Virus record (IMG/VR): IMGVR_UViG_3300037108_000063
Coordinates: 1 to 24,472 of that record
Length of the DNA: 24,472 nucleotides
DNA from: a virus
Direction: 5' to 3' (one strand)
Numbering within the stretch: the stretch's first letter is position 1; the number at the start of each line of letters is the position of its first letter. Under the pieces are notes generated by a model. It had not been told where the DNA came from and did no database searches. It was given only the letters and a program-made list of their open reading frames with translations. Both the position numbers and the translations under genes were made by a program. Positions 7,884-15,654 of the stretch are shown here, one piece after another.

Positions 7884-8206
7884 CGGGGGAGTGGCCGGAG
7901 AATCCCTCCCTCCGCTACCTCGTGCATTGGGCACTCCGGCGCGATGAGTTATGCGATCCGGGCCTGTGTCCGGACGCGCCGGATGGAGGCCGGTGCGACC
8001 ACTGCCCCCAAGACCAACTCGATGCCGCGCAGACTTCCGAAGCCGGTCTGCTCATCAGGCGCGCCCTCGATCTGCGCGCGGCATTGAACCTGGGAATCCA
8101 CGTCGGGCTGGACGATATCCGGGCTGACGAGTTCTACACGATGCTGATCCTGGACGACGAGCGGGACCAGTTGGATCGCGAGCGGACGAACACTCATGGC
8201 AAGTAA
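7880..8206 (+). CDS. Tail assembly chaperone frameshift extension (T-like part of GT)
   Basis: This frame is reached by -1 frameshifting at 7874-7880 and adds 108 residues to the short form, giving a 313-residue fusion; lambda GT is 279. It starts 'LAGEWPENPSLRYLVHWALR'. A 'W-P-E-N-P-S-L-R-Y' opening just after the shift has no start codon of its own; the nearest candidate is a GTG at 7922 with no good ribosome site. A cysteine cluster follows (C-x4-C-x8-C-x2-C in CDPGLC, then GGRCDHC), which could bind a metal. The rest is helical, ending in 'DDERDQLDRERTNTHGK'. In lambda the T part binds the tape measure. Here it overlaps the tape-measure start by 11 bases. Confidence 0.78.
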   Translation, partial: LAGEWPENPSLRYLVHWALRRDELCDPGLCPDAPDGGRCDHCPQDQLDAAQTSEAGLLIRRALDLRAALNLGIHVGLDDIRADEFYTMLILDDERDQLDRERTNTHGK

Positions 8207-11200
8207 CAACCAGATCGAACTGGTCGTCACCGTCGAGGTGGACAAGGCGAACCAGTCGATCAAGAGCGTCAACGCGAACCTGAACAGCATCGAAACCGCC
8301 GCCACGAAGTCGGCGCGTGCCGCCTCGGGCGGTATCGATGGCATGACTGCTTCGATGGTCAAGGGCGCCACTGCTGGCAATCTGCTCGCGGACGCGATCA
8401 AGAATGCCATCGAGTTCGCGAAGGAGTGGACTATCGAGGCGGCGAAGGAAGCGGCGCACGCCGACCGCGCCGTTGCTATTACGCGCACACTGGCCAAGGC
8501 GCACGGCGATGGGGCTGGCGCCGCGCAGAAAGCTATCGAGGCCATCCGCAACGTGGGCTTCGCGGCGGCAGACGCCACCACCAACGTCCAGAAGCTCATC
8601 ATCGCGGATATCGGATTGGACAAGGCCACAAGCCTCGCCAAGATCGCCAAGGACGCCGCCGCCGTCAACACCGAAGGGCTGGACGCCACCCAGGCCTTCG
8701 AGAAGCTCATGTTGGCGATCGAGACGGGGCAGGAGCGCGGACTCCGGACGATGAGCCTCTTCCCCAAGATGGCCGAGGCAGAGGAGGTCGCGCGCTTGCA
8801 GGCGCAGTTGCACGGCAAGACGCTCTCCGACCTGGAGGTGAAGCAGGTCCGGTACAACGCCATCGTGGAGGCGTCGAAGACCATCCACGGGGCCGCTGCG
8901 GAAGCCGCAGGGACGTACGACGGGCAGATGGCGAAGCTCTCCCGCGACATGAAGGATCTGCGGGAGGACGTGGGCAAGGCGTTCCAGGGCGAGTTGATCG
9001 CGGTAGTGGGCCTCCTGAAGGGCGCCGTGTCCTTCTTCAGCGACCACACCGACGCCATCGAGAAGTTTGGAAAGGGCACGCTGGTGCTGGTCGGCATCAT
9101 TGCCACGATCACGGCGGCGACCAAGGCGTGGGCGCTCGCGCAAGGCGCGCTCAACCTCGCGATGGCAATCAACCCGGCCTTCCTGCTGGCGGGCGGCATC
9201 ATCGGAGCGGGCGCGATTATCTACAAAGAGTATTCCGACATGAAGGAGGGGATGGACGCCCGCTACAAACAGATGGAGACGGACGCGCTCCGGAAGGACG
9301 TCGGCTCCGGCAAGGTCAAGATCGACGACCTCCGCAAGCGCGGTATGACGGACGACCAGATCCGCGAACTGATCTCCGGCCGGAAGCTCCTCCCCGGCGA
9401 GTCCTTCGAAGGGTTCGACACTGGCGTCAAGCTCAAGATCGGCGCCACAGGCAAGCCCGATCCGGAGGCGTTGAAGCTCGCCATCGAGCTTCAGAAGCGC
9501 CAGAGGGAGAACGAGTCCTACTTCAAAGACCAGTCCATCGCCGCCACCGGCGCGGGCAAGACCGGGTACGCGAAGGACGTTGCGGAGATGAACGCGGAGA
9601 TCGCGCGGCGCACCACGTTCACGGATGACAAGGGCACGCATCAGGTCGCGCTCACCAAGTCGGCGTGGGAGTCGATCATCGACACGATGCAGAAGAAGTT
9701 CCAGGCATTCAAGGACCACTTCGCTCTGGAGAACAAGAAGACCCTCGCGGATTACCTCAAAGACGAGGGCGAAAAGCATCAGAAGGAAATGGAGTACGAG
9801 GCCAAGCGATACCAGGAGCGTCTCAAGAACGACGTGGATATCGCGGAGAAGAACCTCGACCATCTCCGGACGGTGTACGCCTTCGAGGAGCAGCGGGCAG
9901 GCTTCGAGCGGGACGCGCGCCTGCGGCAGGTTGAGTCCCTGGACCCGCAGACTCTCCAGCAGAAGGTCGCGGTCGAGCAGCAGAAAGCAGCCATCGAGAT
10001 CGACTATCTGGAGAAGGTCCACGAAGTAAAGCAGGCGCTTTACGACATGGACACGCGCAGGATGCTGATGGAGGAGGAATTGACGCTCACCCGCCTGAAG
10101 TACAAGGCCGAGGAGATCAAGGCGCGCATCGAGGAGTTGAAGGGCCAGCGCCAGGAGATCCGCGACCAGGGCGACGAGGCCAACGACGCCGCGATCCGCG
10201 CGGCCCGCGAGAACGCAGCCAACCGCACGACGCAGTTGGTGCGTGAGCACAACCGGCAAATCTTCGACTCGCTCAAGCAGCAGGCGGGCGGCGTGTTCGA
10301 CGCGCTCCTCACCAAGTCGCAGTCGGTGTGGAAGGCCATCGGCAACTCGCTCAAGACCGCGCTCCTGACGGCCATCAAGGAGGTCGTCACGTCGCGGGTC
10401 GCGGCCACGCTGATGTACATGTTCACCGGCCAGAAGGTGACGTTTGCTGGCGGCGGCGCGGGGCCTGGCGGTAGCGGCGGGATGCTGGGCGGGCTTGGCG
10501 GCTTGCTGGGCATCGGCGCGGTGCCGGTGTTCGGCGGATCTGCCGGGTCTGGCGGCGGACCGATCCCTGGCGGCGCGGTGGGCGGTTGGGGCACGCCTCC
10601 ATTCGTGCCGCAAGGCGGCGGTGGCGGCGGTGTCCCGATGGGCGTCGGCGGTGCTGCGGCGGGCGGTGGCGGCGGCGTCACGTCGAAGGCTGGCGTCGGT
10701 ATTCTGGCCAACCTCAAGCAGAGCATCTCCGGCTGGAAGGACATGCTCACCAACCTCGGCAACATCGGGTACAAGCCGGAGCGGTGGAAGATTGACGAGA
10801 TCGGCGGCGATCCGTACAAGGTCGCGGACGCGAAAGGCGTCGGCGGCATGAAGGGCGGCGCGATGCTGGCGGCGGGCGCGATGCTCGCACTGGACGGTCT
10901 CAGGCGCGGCGGCAAGATTGGAGTCGCGGAGACGACGGCGGGCGGCGCGCTCATCGGCGCGAAGTTCGGCGGTCCGTTGGGCGCGTTGATCGGCGGTATC
11001 GCTGGATTCGCGGCGGGAATGGTGCGCCTGTTCATCAAGGGCGCGGTCGAGAAGGCCCGCCAGAAGATCAAGGATCTGTATGGGGTCGATATCCCCGACA
11101 AGGGCGTCCTCCAGCAGATCGTGGATACCGCGAAGCAATCGTACGGCGGCAACCTCGACATGGCCATCCGGACGCAGCAGATCCGCGACCTGATCCAGTT

Positions 11201-11564
11201 ATACGCCATGAGCACGGGGCAGGCGACCAAGGGGATGCCCGCCACGGTCCACCCGCTCGATCTGGTCCAGAAAGGCGGGTCGCTCTACCAGTCACCGGGT
11301 TACTCGAACGGCGCATCGCTTCCCGGTATGGGCGGTCTGCCGACGCTCGACAGCATTGGCGGCGGCGTGGCCTCCGGCGCGGGGCCGGTGGTCATCCAAC
11401 TCGACGGGCCTGCCACCACGAGCCTCCTGCGTGGCGAGGCGGTGAACGCCATCGCGAGCAATCCGCGCGTCGTCGCGGGCGCGTCCCTGAGCGCGGCGAA
11501 GTCCAACGCTGGCCGACGCGAGTTGACCAGCCTCCAACTCAGCCCCGGCCTGGTGACCTCGTAA
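8196..11564 (+). CDS. Tail tape measure protein
   Basis: The product has 1122 residues and is the longest head/tail-shaft gene product here, as expected of the ruler that sets tail length and passes into the cell envelope at DNA injection. The N-terminal 290 residues are Ala-rich helices. Two hydrophobic segments lie at about 294-315 (LVLVGIIATITAA) and 319-343 (NLAMAINPAFLLAGGIIGAGAIIY). A long charged coiled coil covers about 508-685. A Gly-rich region lies at 749-828. Another Ala/Gly hydrophobic block covers 886-948, followed by a helical end. Helices plus membrane-like segments are usual for tape measures. The start overlaps the chaperone extension. No peptidase motif was noticed in it. 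Confidence 0.92.
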   Translation: MASNNQIELVVTVEVDKANQSIKSVNANLNSIETAATKSARAASGGIDGMTASMVKGATAGNLLADAIKNAIEFAKEWTIEAAKEAAHADRAVAITRTLAKAHGDGAGAAQKAIEAIRNVGFAAADATTNVQKLIIADIGLDKATSLAKIAKDAAAVNTEGLDATQAFEKLMLAIETGQERGLRTMSLFPKMAEAEEVARLQAQLHGKTLSDLEVKQVRYNAIVEASKTIHGAAAEAAGTYDGQMAKLSRDMKDLREDVGKAFQGELIAVVGLLKGAVSFFSDHTDAIEKFGKGTLVLVGIIATITAATKAWALAQGALNLAMAINPAFLLAGGIIGAGAIIYKEYSDMKEGMDARYKQMETDALRKDVGSGKVKIDDLRKRGMTDDQIRELISGRKLLPGESFEGFDTGVKLKIGATGKPDPEALKLAIELQKRQRENESYFKDQSIAATGAGKTGYAKDVAEMNAEIARRTTFTDDKGTHQVALTKSAWESIIDTMQKKFQAFKDHFALENKKTLADYLKDEGEKHQKEMEYEAKRYQERLKNDVDIAEKNLDHLRTVYAFEEQRAGFERDARLRQVESLDPQTLQQKVAVEQQKAAIEIDYLEKVHEVKQALYDMDTRRMLMEEELTLTRLKYKAEEIKARIEELKGQRQEIRDQGDEANDAAIRAARENAANRTTQLVREHNRQIFDSLKQQAGGVFDALLTKSQSVWKAIGNSLKTALLTAIKEVVTSRVAATLMYMFTGQKVTFAGGGAGPGGSGGMLGGLGGLLGIGAVPVFGGSAGSGGGPIPGGAVGGWGTPPFVPQGGGGGGVPMGVGGAAAGGGGGVTSKAGVGILANLKQSISGWKDMLTNLGNIGYKPERWKIDEIGGDPYKVADAKGVGGMKGGAMLAAGAMLALDGLRRGGKIGVAETTAGGALIGAKFGGPLGALIGGIAGFAAGMVRLFIKGAVEKARQKIKDLYGVDIPDKGVLQQIVDTAKQSYGGNLDMAIRTQQIRDLIQLYAMSTGQATKGMPATVHPLDLVQKGGSLYQSPGYSNGASLPGMGGLPTLDSIGGGVASGAGPVVIQLDGPATTSLLRGEAVNAIASNPRVVAGASLSAAKSNAGRRELTSLQLSPGLVTS

Positions 11565-11965
11565 TGCCTGGTTCCGTTGCAAACGCCGCGCCGGCCACGG
11601 TGCTGCCCAACTCCCTGTCTCGCGCGTTCACCCACACGCGCGAGTACCCGGTCATCGACAACGAGTACCGGAACGGCGAGTCGCAGAGGTCGGCGCAGGC
11701 GGCGACCAGCCGCAAGAAGTGGAACCTGACGAAGCGGTTGACGCCCTCGCAGTTGGCCACGCTCCGGGCGTTTTACGATGCGCGGAACGGCACCCACGAA
11801 CCGTTCTACTTTTACGATCCGTACGAGACGAACCCGAAGTTCTCGTACGACCCGACCGGCGCGGCGGTGACCGGGAGGTACGTGGTCCGGTTCAACACCG
11901 ACTGGAGCCAGTCCGTGACGCCTGGCAGGTCGGACGTGCAGATCGAACTGATCGAACTCGCTTAG
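11564..11965 (+). CDS. Minor tail protein, gpM-like
   Basis: The product has 133 residues; lambda gpM has 109. The ATG overlaps the tape measure stop. The core reads 'SRKKWNLTKRLTPSQLATLR' then 'AFYDARNGTHEPFYFYDPYE', ending in beta strands 'RYVVRFNTDWSQSVTPGRSD' and 'VQIELIEL'. The pattern of an aromatic/basic strand, a helix 'L-x-x-x-Q-x-x-x-L-R-x-F-Y/W' and 'G-x-x-x-P-F-x-F-x-x-P' is that of tail-tip adaptor proteins of the gpM type, which join the tape measure tip to the hub. The N-terminal part of the gene at 15647 carries a diverged version of the same pattern. Confidence 0.68.
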   Translation: MPGSVANAAPATVLPNSLSRAFTHTREYPVIDNEYRNGESQRSAQAATSRKKWNLTKRLTPSQLATLRAFYDARNGTHEPFYFYDPYETNPKFSYDPTGAAVTGRYVVRFNTDWSQSVTPGRSDVQIELIELA

Positions 11966-11974
11966 GAGAAACCC

Positions 11975-12370
11975 ATGCCCGGAAAGTCGCAGTCCCACAC
12001 CGATGCTGTGCTCAACGTCCTGCGCGGTAGCGCAGTCGCCGGAGTGACGCCGTACGTCGGACTGTTCTCCTTGGCGCCCGCCGATGACAATTCGGCAGGC
12101 ACGGAACTGGCTGGCAACGGTTACGCGCGCCAAGCCATCGCGTTCGGCGCGCCCGCGACCGACGCAGGCAACGTCCGGAAGGTCGCCAACACGAACCTCA
12201 TCCAGTTCGGCCCCGCGCTCGTGGACTGGTCGCAGGCTGTGGCGTTCGGCGTGTTCGCGTCCCTCGCGGGCGCGCTCCTGTATTGGGACACACTGCCGAC
12301 TCCCAAGACTGTGCAGCAGGACGATTATGGCCAGTTTGGCGTCGGCACGCTCCTGGTGAAGGAGGACTGA
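11975..12370 (+). CDS. Phage tail fibre protein, Gp80-like
   Basis: The product has 131 residues. TTAGGAG just before the ATG is a good ribosome site. The sequence contains 'AGVTPYVGLFSLAPADDNS' followed by 'GTELAGNGYARQAIAFGAPA', then 'LVDWSQAVAFGVFASLAGAL' and 'LYWDTLPTPKTVQQDDYGQF'. The order 'Y-V-x-L-F-x-x-x-P, G-T-E-x-x-G-x-G-Y-A-R-Q, W-x-x-x-x-x-F-x-x-F, L-L-Y-W-x-x-L-x-x-P-K-T-V' is typical of a widespread family of small beta-sandwich tail proteins annotated as tail fibre or Gp80-like. Exact role in the particle is not established from sequence; a part of the distal tail or fibre base is likely. Confidence 0.75.
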   Translation: MPGKSQSHTDAVLNVLRGSAVAGVTPYVGLFSLAPADDNSAGTELAGNGYARQAIAFGAPATDAGNVRKVANTNLIQFGPALVDWSQAVAFGVFASLAGALLYWDTLPTPKTVQQDDYGQFGVGTLLVKED

Positions 12371-12374
12371 GGCG

Positions 12375-13583
12375 ATGGCCGACAACATCACCATCAAGGA
12401 TTCGTCCAATGCCGTGATTCCGGTCGCGACCGAAGATATCGGTGGCGGGGTGGAAGTACAACGCGTAAAGCTGATGCTTGGCGCTCACGGGCAGGACGGC
12501 GGCGATGTCGCGGGCCCGAATCCGCTTCCCGTAGAGGTTCAAAACACCACGGACACGGACAGCCCAGTGTGGGGGAACCAGGGGCCGCTCACGCAGGACG
12601 CGCGGGAGCAATCCAATTACGATTCGGTAAATCCGCTTCTCACGAGAGATACGCACCTCGGTCGTGTTTTGGGCCAGGACCTCCTCGTGAATCCTTCCAC
12701 CAAGAGGTTGCAGGTCGAGAGTGCGCCGGTCGCGGATAACAGCGTGTTCGGGTTCCTGCCTGCGCTGAACACGGATTTGACCGTCGTTCTCAACGGGGCG
12801 ACCACGCTTCTCCTTCAACTCACCGGCACCTGGGCCGGTACGGTATCGTTCGAGGCCACCCCGGACTCCCAGAACTGGTACGCGGTGTATGGCCAGCGTC
12901 CGGATGTGGTGACGACGATGGTTGTGAACACAACGGTGATCGGTGTCTGGGTTTTCTCCGTTGGCGGGTTCCGGGCATTCCGTGCCAGGTTCAGCGCGTA
13001 CACATCAGGCGTCGTGAAGGCGATGGCCGCGACTTCCGTCAACGGCAGATTTGCAACCACGGTGACCGTGAACGGAACGGTTGGCGTCACGGGCTTCACT
13101 GTTCGAACCACTGGCTCTGAGCTGCTGACGTCGGATTCCGGAGTTGTCCAGTTACAGAACGCCCTCGTGGAGCCGACTCCGTGGAACCCCAGGTGGGCGT
13201 TTTACGTGTACGGCGATGCGGTCACATGGAACGGACAGGTGTACCAGTGCATCGTTCCGACAACTGGAGTTAGTCCACCTCCTTATCCGAACAACGCCAC
13301 CTATTGGCAGGTCGATCAGCGCCAGAACAAGTCCCTGGTGACCAGCAGTTACGTGTCTCCTCCTGCCGCTGCCAGACTCCGCGTCGAAATCGACCTGGAC
13401 GCGTACCAGTACAGGCTGGCGGAATCGATGTTGGCGGCAAAGCAGCAGCAAGAAGTATCGGATCTGCTGTTTCAGGAGCGCCAGTTGTTCCTGATGCAGC
13501 AGGGGGTGTCGGGGTTGTGCGGCTCCAATTTTGCTATGGGCGCGAGCGGGATGTCCGCTTACGCCATTGAAGAATTCAGATAA
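12375..13583 (+). CDS. Tail/fibre-associated structural protein with a chitin-binding-type module
   Basis: The product has 402 residues. GGAGG at 12361-12365 precedes the ATG. Residues 1-60 (MADNITIKDSSNAVIPVATE, then HGQDGGDVAGPNPLPV) look like the start of phage decoration or fibre proteins. A beta-sandwich region follows (GATTLLLQLTGTWAGTVSFE, DSQNWYAVYG, VWVFSVGGFRAFRARFSAY). Residues 270-316 read 'YVYGDAVTWNGQVYQCIVPT' and end in 'NNATYWQVDQ'. The 'Y-x-x-G-D-x-V-x-x-N-G-x-x-Y-x-C ... P-x-x-x-x-x-Y-W' layout is that of carbohydrate-binding modules of family 5/12. The C-terminal 70 residues are helical and Gln-rich. A surface role in glycan contact is inferred; the core family is not recognised. 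Confidence 0.62.
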   Translation: MADNITIKDSSNAVIPVATEDIGGGVEVQRVKLMLGAHGQDGGDVAGPNPLPVEVQNTTDTDSPVWGNQGPLTQDAREQSNYDSVNPLLTRDTHLGRVLGQDLLVNPSTKRLQVESAPVADNSVFGFLPALNTDLTVVLNGATTLLLQLTGTWAGTVSFEATPDSQNWYAVYGQRPDVVTTMVVNTTVIGVWVFSVGGFRAFRARFSAYTSGVVKAMAATSVNGRFATTVTVNGTVGVTGFTVRTTGSELLTSDSGVVQLQNALVEPTPWNPRWAFYVYGDAVTWNGQVYQCIVPTTGVSPPPYPNNATYWQVDQRQNKSLVTSSYVSPPAAARLRVEIDLDAYQYRLAESMLAAKQQQEVSDLLFQERQLFLMQQGVSGLCGSNFAMGASGMSAYAIEEFR

Positions 13584-13596
13584 GGAGATAGGAAAA

Positions 13597-14253
13597 ATGC
13601 TCGCAGAAATTCGCGCAGGTCAAACGCAGTTGTCAGACGGAACCATCGCTCCGGCCCGCGCCACCCGCATGGGCGGCATCGTTGTGGGAGATGGGCAGGG
13701 GCGCTACTACGAACAGGCCGCGAGGGGGAACATCTTTTCGCTCATCCTGACGGCCTGGTCCACCACCATCGCCGCCGGTAACATCGTGGGCGCGGCGGCC
13801 GCCGCCTCGACGCAATTCGCCCTGTGGAACCCCAGTGGTTCCGGCAAGAACCTGTCGTTGCTGAAGTTCCAGGTGTGGGCGATTTCTGGCACGCCGCCCG
13901 TCCCTCCGGTGATCCATAGCTTCTGCACCGCGCCGACGATTGCTACGTCAGTGGTCACGCCGATCGCGTGCAACAACGTGGGCATGGCGGCGGCTTCGGT
14001 GGCTCGCGCTCTGAGCTCCGCGGCAGGAGCCGCTCTTACCGGCAACAGCATCCTGCAATACCTGCGGGCGGCGGATCTTGGAATCGGAGCCGGCGCGATG
14101 GTCCCGGCGAACTTGTTTGAGCCGAAGTTGACCGAGTACATCGACGGCGATATCGTGTTGCCTCCGGGCACCTGCTGGGTTCCGACCTGGATGGGGGCTG
14201 GCACGACCTTCCTGGGTGGGTATTCGATCACCTGGGAAGAGATCCCGGCGTAA
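13597..14253 (+). CDS. Hypothetical phage structural protein (218 aa)
   Basis: The start at 13597 has TAAGGAGATAGG upstream, in which the preceding gene's stop is part of the ribosome site; the in-frame ORF begins earlier, inside that gene, without a signal. The N-terminus 'MLAEIRAGQTQLSDGTIAPARA' and 'GDGQGRYYEQAARGNIFSL' suggest a structural protein that assembles with its neighbours. The middle is beta-rich with many Ala, Ser and Thr ('TQFALWNPSGSGKNLSLLKF'). The end reads 'YIDGDIVLPPGTCWVPTWMG' then 'GGYSITWEEIPA', resembling jelly-roll type strands. I do not recognise a named family. Position between fibre-type genes suggests a distal tail or fibre component. Confidence 0.6.
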   Translation: MLAEIRAGQTQLSDGTIAPARATRMGGIVVGDGQGRYYEQAARGNIFSLILTAWSTTIAAGNIVGAAAAASTQFALWNPSGSGKNLSLLKFQVWAISGTPPVPPVIHSFCTAPTIATSVVTPIACNNVGMAAASVARALSSAAGAALTGNSILQYLRAADLGIGAGAMVPANLFEPKLTEYIDGDIVLPPGTCWVPTWMGAGTTFLGGYSITWEEIPA

Positions 14254-14271
14254 GCCTCGTGAGCATGACCC

Positions 14272-14904
14272 ATGTCGCTGCTCCTACTGCTCTGGACTCA
14301 GTCCGCGACGACCCATGCGCTCACGGGCGCGGCGTTCGGCCAGGGAGTCGGGGCTGCTCGACTCGCGGTCCTCCGGCGCGTGGCCGGCACCGCCTCCGGC
14401 CAAGCCGCCGCCACCGGGAAGCTGGCACGGGTCCACCCGGTGTCTGGCTTGGCTGCCGGCGGCGGGACCGCCTCAGGTGCGCTCCGGGTAGCTCGCGCCC
14501 TGCGCGGGATCGCCGCCGCCTCGGGCGCGCTGGCGGCGCGCTTGGCGGTGGTCCGGAAGTTCGCCGGAGAGGCCGCAGGATTGGCCGACGTTGGCGCACA
14601 GTTGGCGCGTGTGCGCCCGCTGGCCGGCGAGGCGTCCGGTACGTCCAGCCTCCTAGGGCGCGCGTCGTGTGTGCGCGGGTTGGCTGGTGTCACCGTTGGC
14701 TGGTCCCACGTCGTCGGGGCCATGCTGTTGTCGGCTGGCACGCCCGCCAGTCGCACGTTGCGGGTCCGGTGGTACGCGCGGACCCTGCCGGTCGCATCCG
14801 AAACCCGGCTACACCTCGTGCGGCGCGAGGCGCGCGTCCTGGTGCCCGCCGCAGAGGACCGGACCATCCATCCGCGAGCGGAGAACAGGGACATCGACGC
14901 ATGA
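14272..14904 (+). CDS. Repeat-built tail protein (seven 20-residue repeats)
   Basis: The product has 210 residues. After a short opening (MSLLLLLWTQSATTHA), residues 17-156 are seven tandem 20-residue units with consensus x-x-G-x-A-x-G-x-x-x-x-x-G-x-L-x-x-x-R-x; examples are LTGAAFGQGVGAARLAVLRR, VAGTASGQAAATGKLARVHP and FAGEAAGLADVGAQLARVRP. The repeats confirm this frame over a longer overlapping ORF that starts at 14259 in another frame. Residues 160-210 carry a second pattern of short basic/acidic strands ('RTLRVRWYARTLPV', 'EARVLVPAAEDRTIHPRAEN'). This 'R-T-L-x-V-P-A-E-D-R-T' style is seen in phage structural proteins placed before a fibre-tail adaptor. The stop overlaps the next start (ATGA). 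Elongated beta-solenoid or collagen-like geometry is conjecture. Confidence 0.68.
   Translation: MSLLLLLWTQSATTHALTGAAFGQGVGAARLAVLRRVAGTASGQAAATGKLARVHPVSGLAAGGGTASGALRVARALRGIAAASGALAARLAVVRKFAGEAAGLADVGAQLARVRPLAGEASGTSSLLGRASCVRGLAGVTVGWSHVVGAMLLSAGTPASRTLRVRWYARTLPVASETRLHLVRREARVLVPAAEDRTIHPRAENRDIDA
14320..14739 (+). repeat. Seven tandem 60-bp coding repeats
   Basis: Seven consecutive units of exactly 60 bases encode the 20-residue repeats of the gene at 14272. Conservation is much clearer in the protein (Gly3, Ala5, Gly7, Gly13, Leu15, Arg19) than in the DNA. The last two units have drifted most: unit 6 has Ala instead of Leu15, and unit 7 has lost Ala5 and Arg19. Confidence 0.8.
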
Positions 14905-15170
14905 CCTTCACGAAAGACCCGGATGCGGTCCTCGACTATTCGGTTGATTGGCTCCTGTGGCTGGCGGGCGACCAGATCTCCTCGAGCGAGTGGATCTTGG
15001 ACCCGGGAGCGACCATCCAGAAGATTACCGACACATTCACCACCAGTAGGACGGTGGTCTGGTTAAGCGGTGGCGACAAAAGCGTCACCTACCTCGTGAC
15101 CAACCGGATCGTGACCGTTGGCGGCAGGACGGACGACCGGACCATCTCCGTCAAAGTGGAGGATCGCTGA
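14901..15170 (+). CDS. Small fibre-tail adaptor-like protein
   Basis: The product has 89 residues, starting at the ATGA overlap with the repeat protein. The opening 'MTFTKDPDAVLDYSVDWLLW' followed by 'LAGDQISSSEWILDPG' closely follows small phage proteins annotated as fibre-tail adaptors, with the pattern 'K-D-P-D-A-V-L-D-Y-x-x-D-W-x-x-W-L-x-x-G-D-x-I-x-x-S-x-W'. The C-terminal half is a beta region ending 'VTYLVTNRIVTVGGRTDDRT ISVKVEDR', as in an Ig-like fold. Such proteins link a fibre or tip protein to the tail. Co-translation with its neighbours supports a role in the distal tail. Confidence 0.75.
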   Translation: MTFTKDPDAVLDYSVDWLLWLAGDQISSSEWILDPGATIQKITDTFTTSRTVVWLSGGDKSVTYLVTNRIVTVGGRTDDRTISVKVEDR

Positions 15171-15171
15171 A

Positions 15172-15654
15172 GTGAACAAGGATCGGGACCGGCGGCTCGC
15201 GGACGTCGCCCGGATCGCGGTGCGTATCGAAGCCGAAACCGGGTGCCCCGCGAGGTTGCTCATCGCGCAGTGGGCGATGGAGTCGGAGTGGGGGGCCAAG
15301 CCCGCCGGGGCGGCAAACTACTTCGGAATCAAAAAGGCCAGCCGCCACGAGAAGTGTTGCATCGTCACGACGCAGGAGGTTGTGGCGGGCAAGCGAATCG
15401 AGCAGAAACTCCAGTTCGCGGATTACGACTCCCTGGAGGCGTCGTGCCACGACTATGCGTGGTTGATCACCCGCGGGGCGCCGTATGCCGTCGCGTGGGC
15501 GCACTACCAGAAGACCCGCGATCTTCCAGCGTTGATCGCTGCGGTCGCCGGTGCGTACGCGACCGACCCGAACTACAAGGCTCTGGCCACGAGCATCGCA
15601 TACCAATCGAATGTGGTGGCGGCGATCGATGCCGCGAGGACTGTCCGTGTCTGA
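15172..15654 (+). CDS. FlgJ-type glucosaminidase (peptidoglycan hydrolase)
   Basis: The product has 160 residues. I use the GTG at 15172, with GGAGG 9 bases upstream; the longer in-frame ORF from 15118 overlaps the adaptor gene. The family cuts the glycan strands of peptidoglycan. Conserved features are 'LLIAQWAMESEWGAKPAG' with the probable catalytic Glu37, 'ANYFGIK' at about 47-53, and 'YATDPNYKALATSI' near 129-142. The last is the family's 'Y-A-T-D-P-x-Y' motif. There is no signal peptide or binding module. It lies among tail genes, near where lambda has the K peptidase, and no holin is beside it, so a virion-associated enzyme that opens the wall during injection is more likely than the lysis endolysin. 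Confidence 0.85.
   Translation: MNKDRDRRLADVARIAVRIEAETGCPARLLIAQWAMESEWGAKPAGAANYFGIKKASRHEKCCIVTTQEVVAGKRIEQKLQFADYDSLEASCHDYAWLITRGAPYAVAWAHYQKTRDLPALIAAVAGAYATDPNYKALATSIAYQSNVVAAIDAARTVRV

Noticed and set aside
8055-11138. Open minus-strand frame of 1027 codons
   Set aside because: It is the antisense of the tape measure gene, where G/C-rich third positions remove stop codons. It gives an Arg/Leu/His/Asp-rich translation without domains, while the plus strand encodes a clear tape measure.
14259-15170. 303-codon ORF ending with the fibre-tail adaptor
   Set aside because: Its first two thirds are an out-of-frame reading of the repeat protein, whose 20-residue periodicity fixes the true frame; the adaptor starts at ATG 14901.
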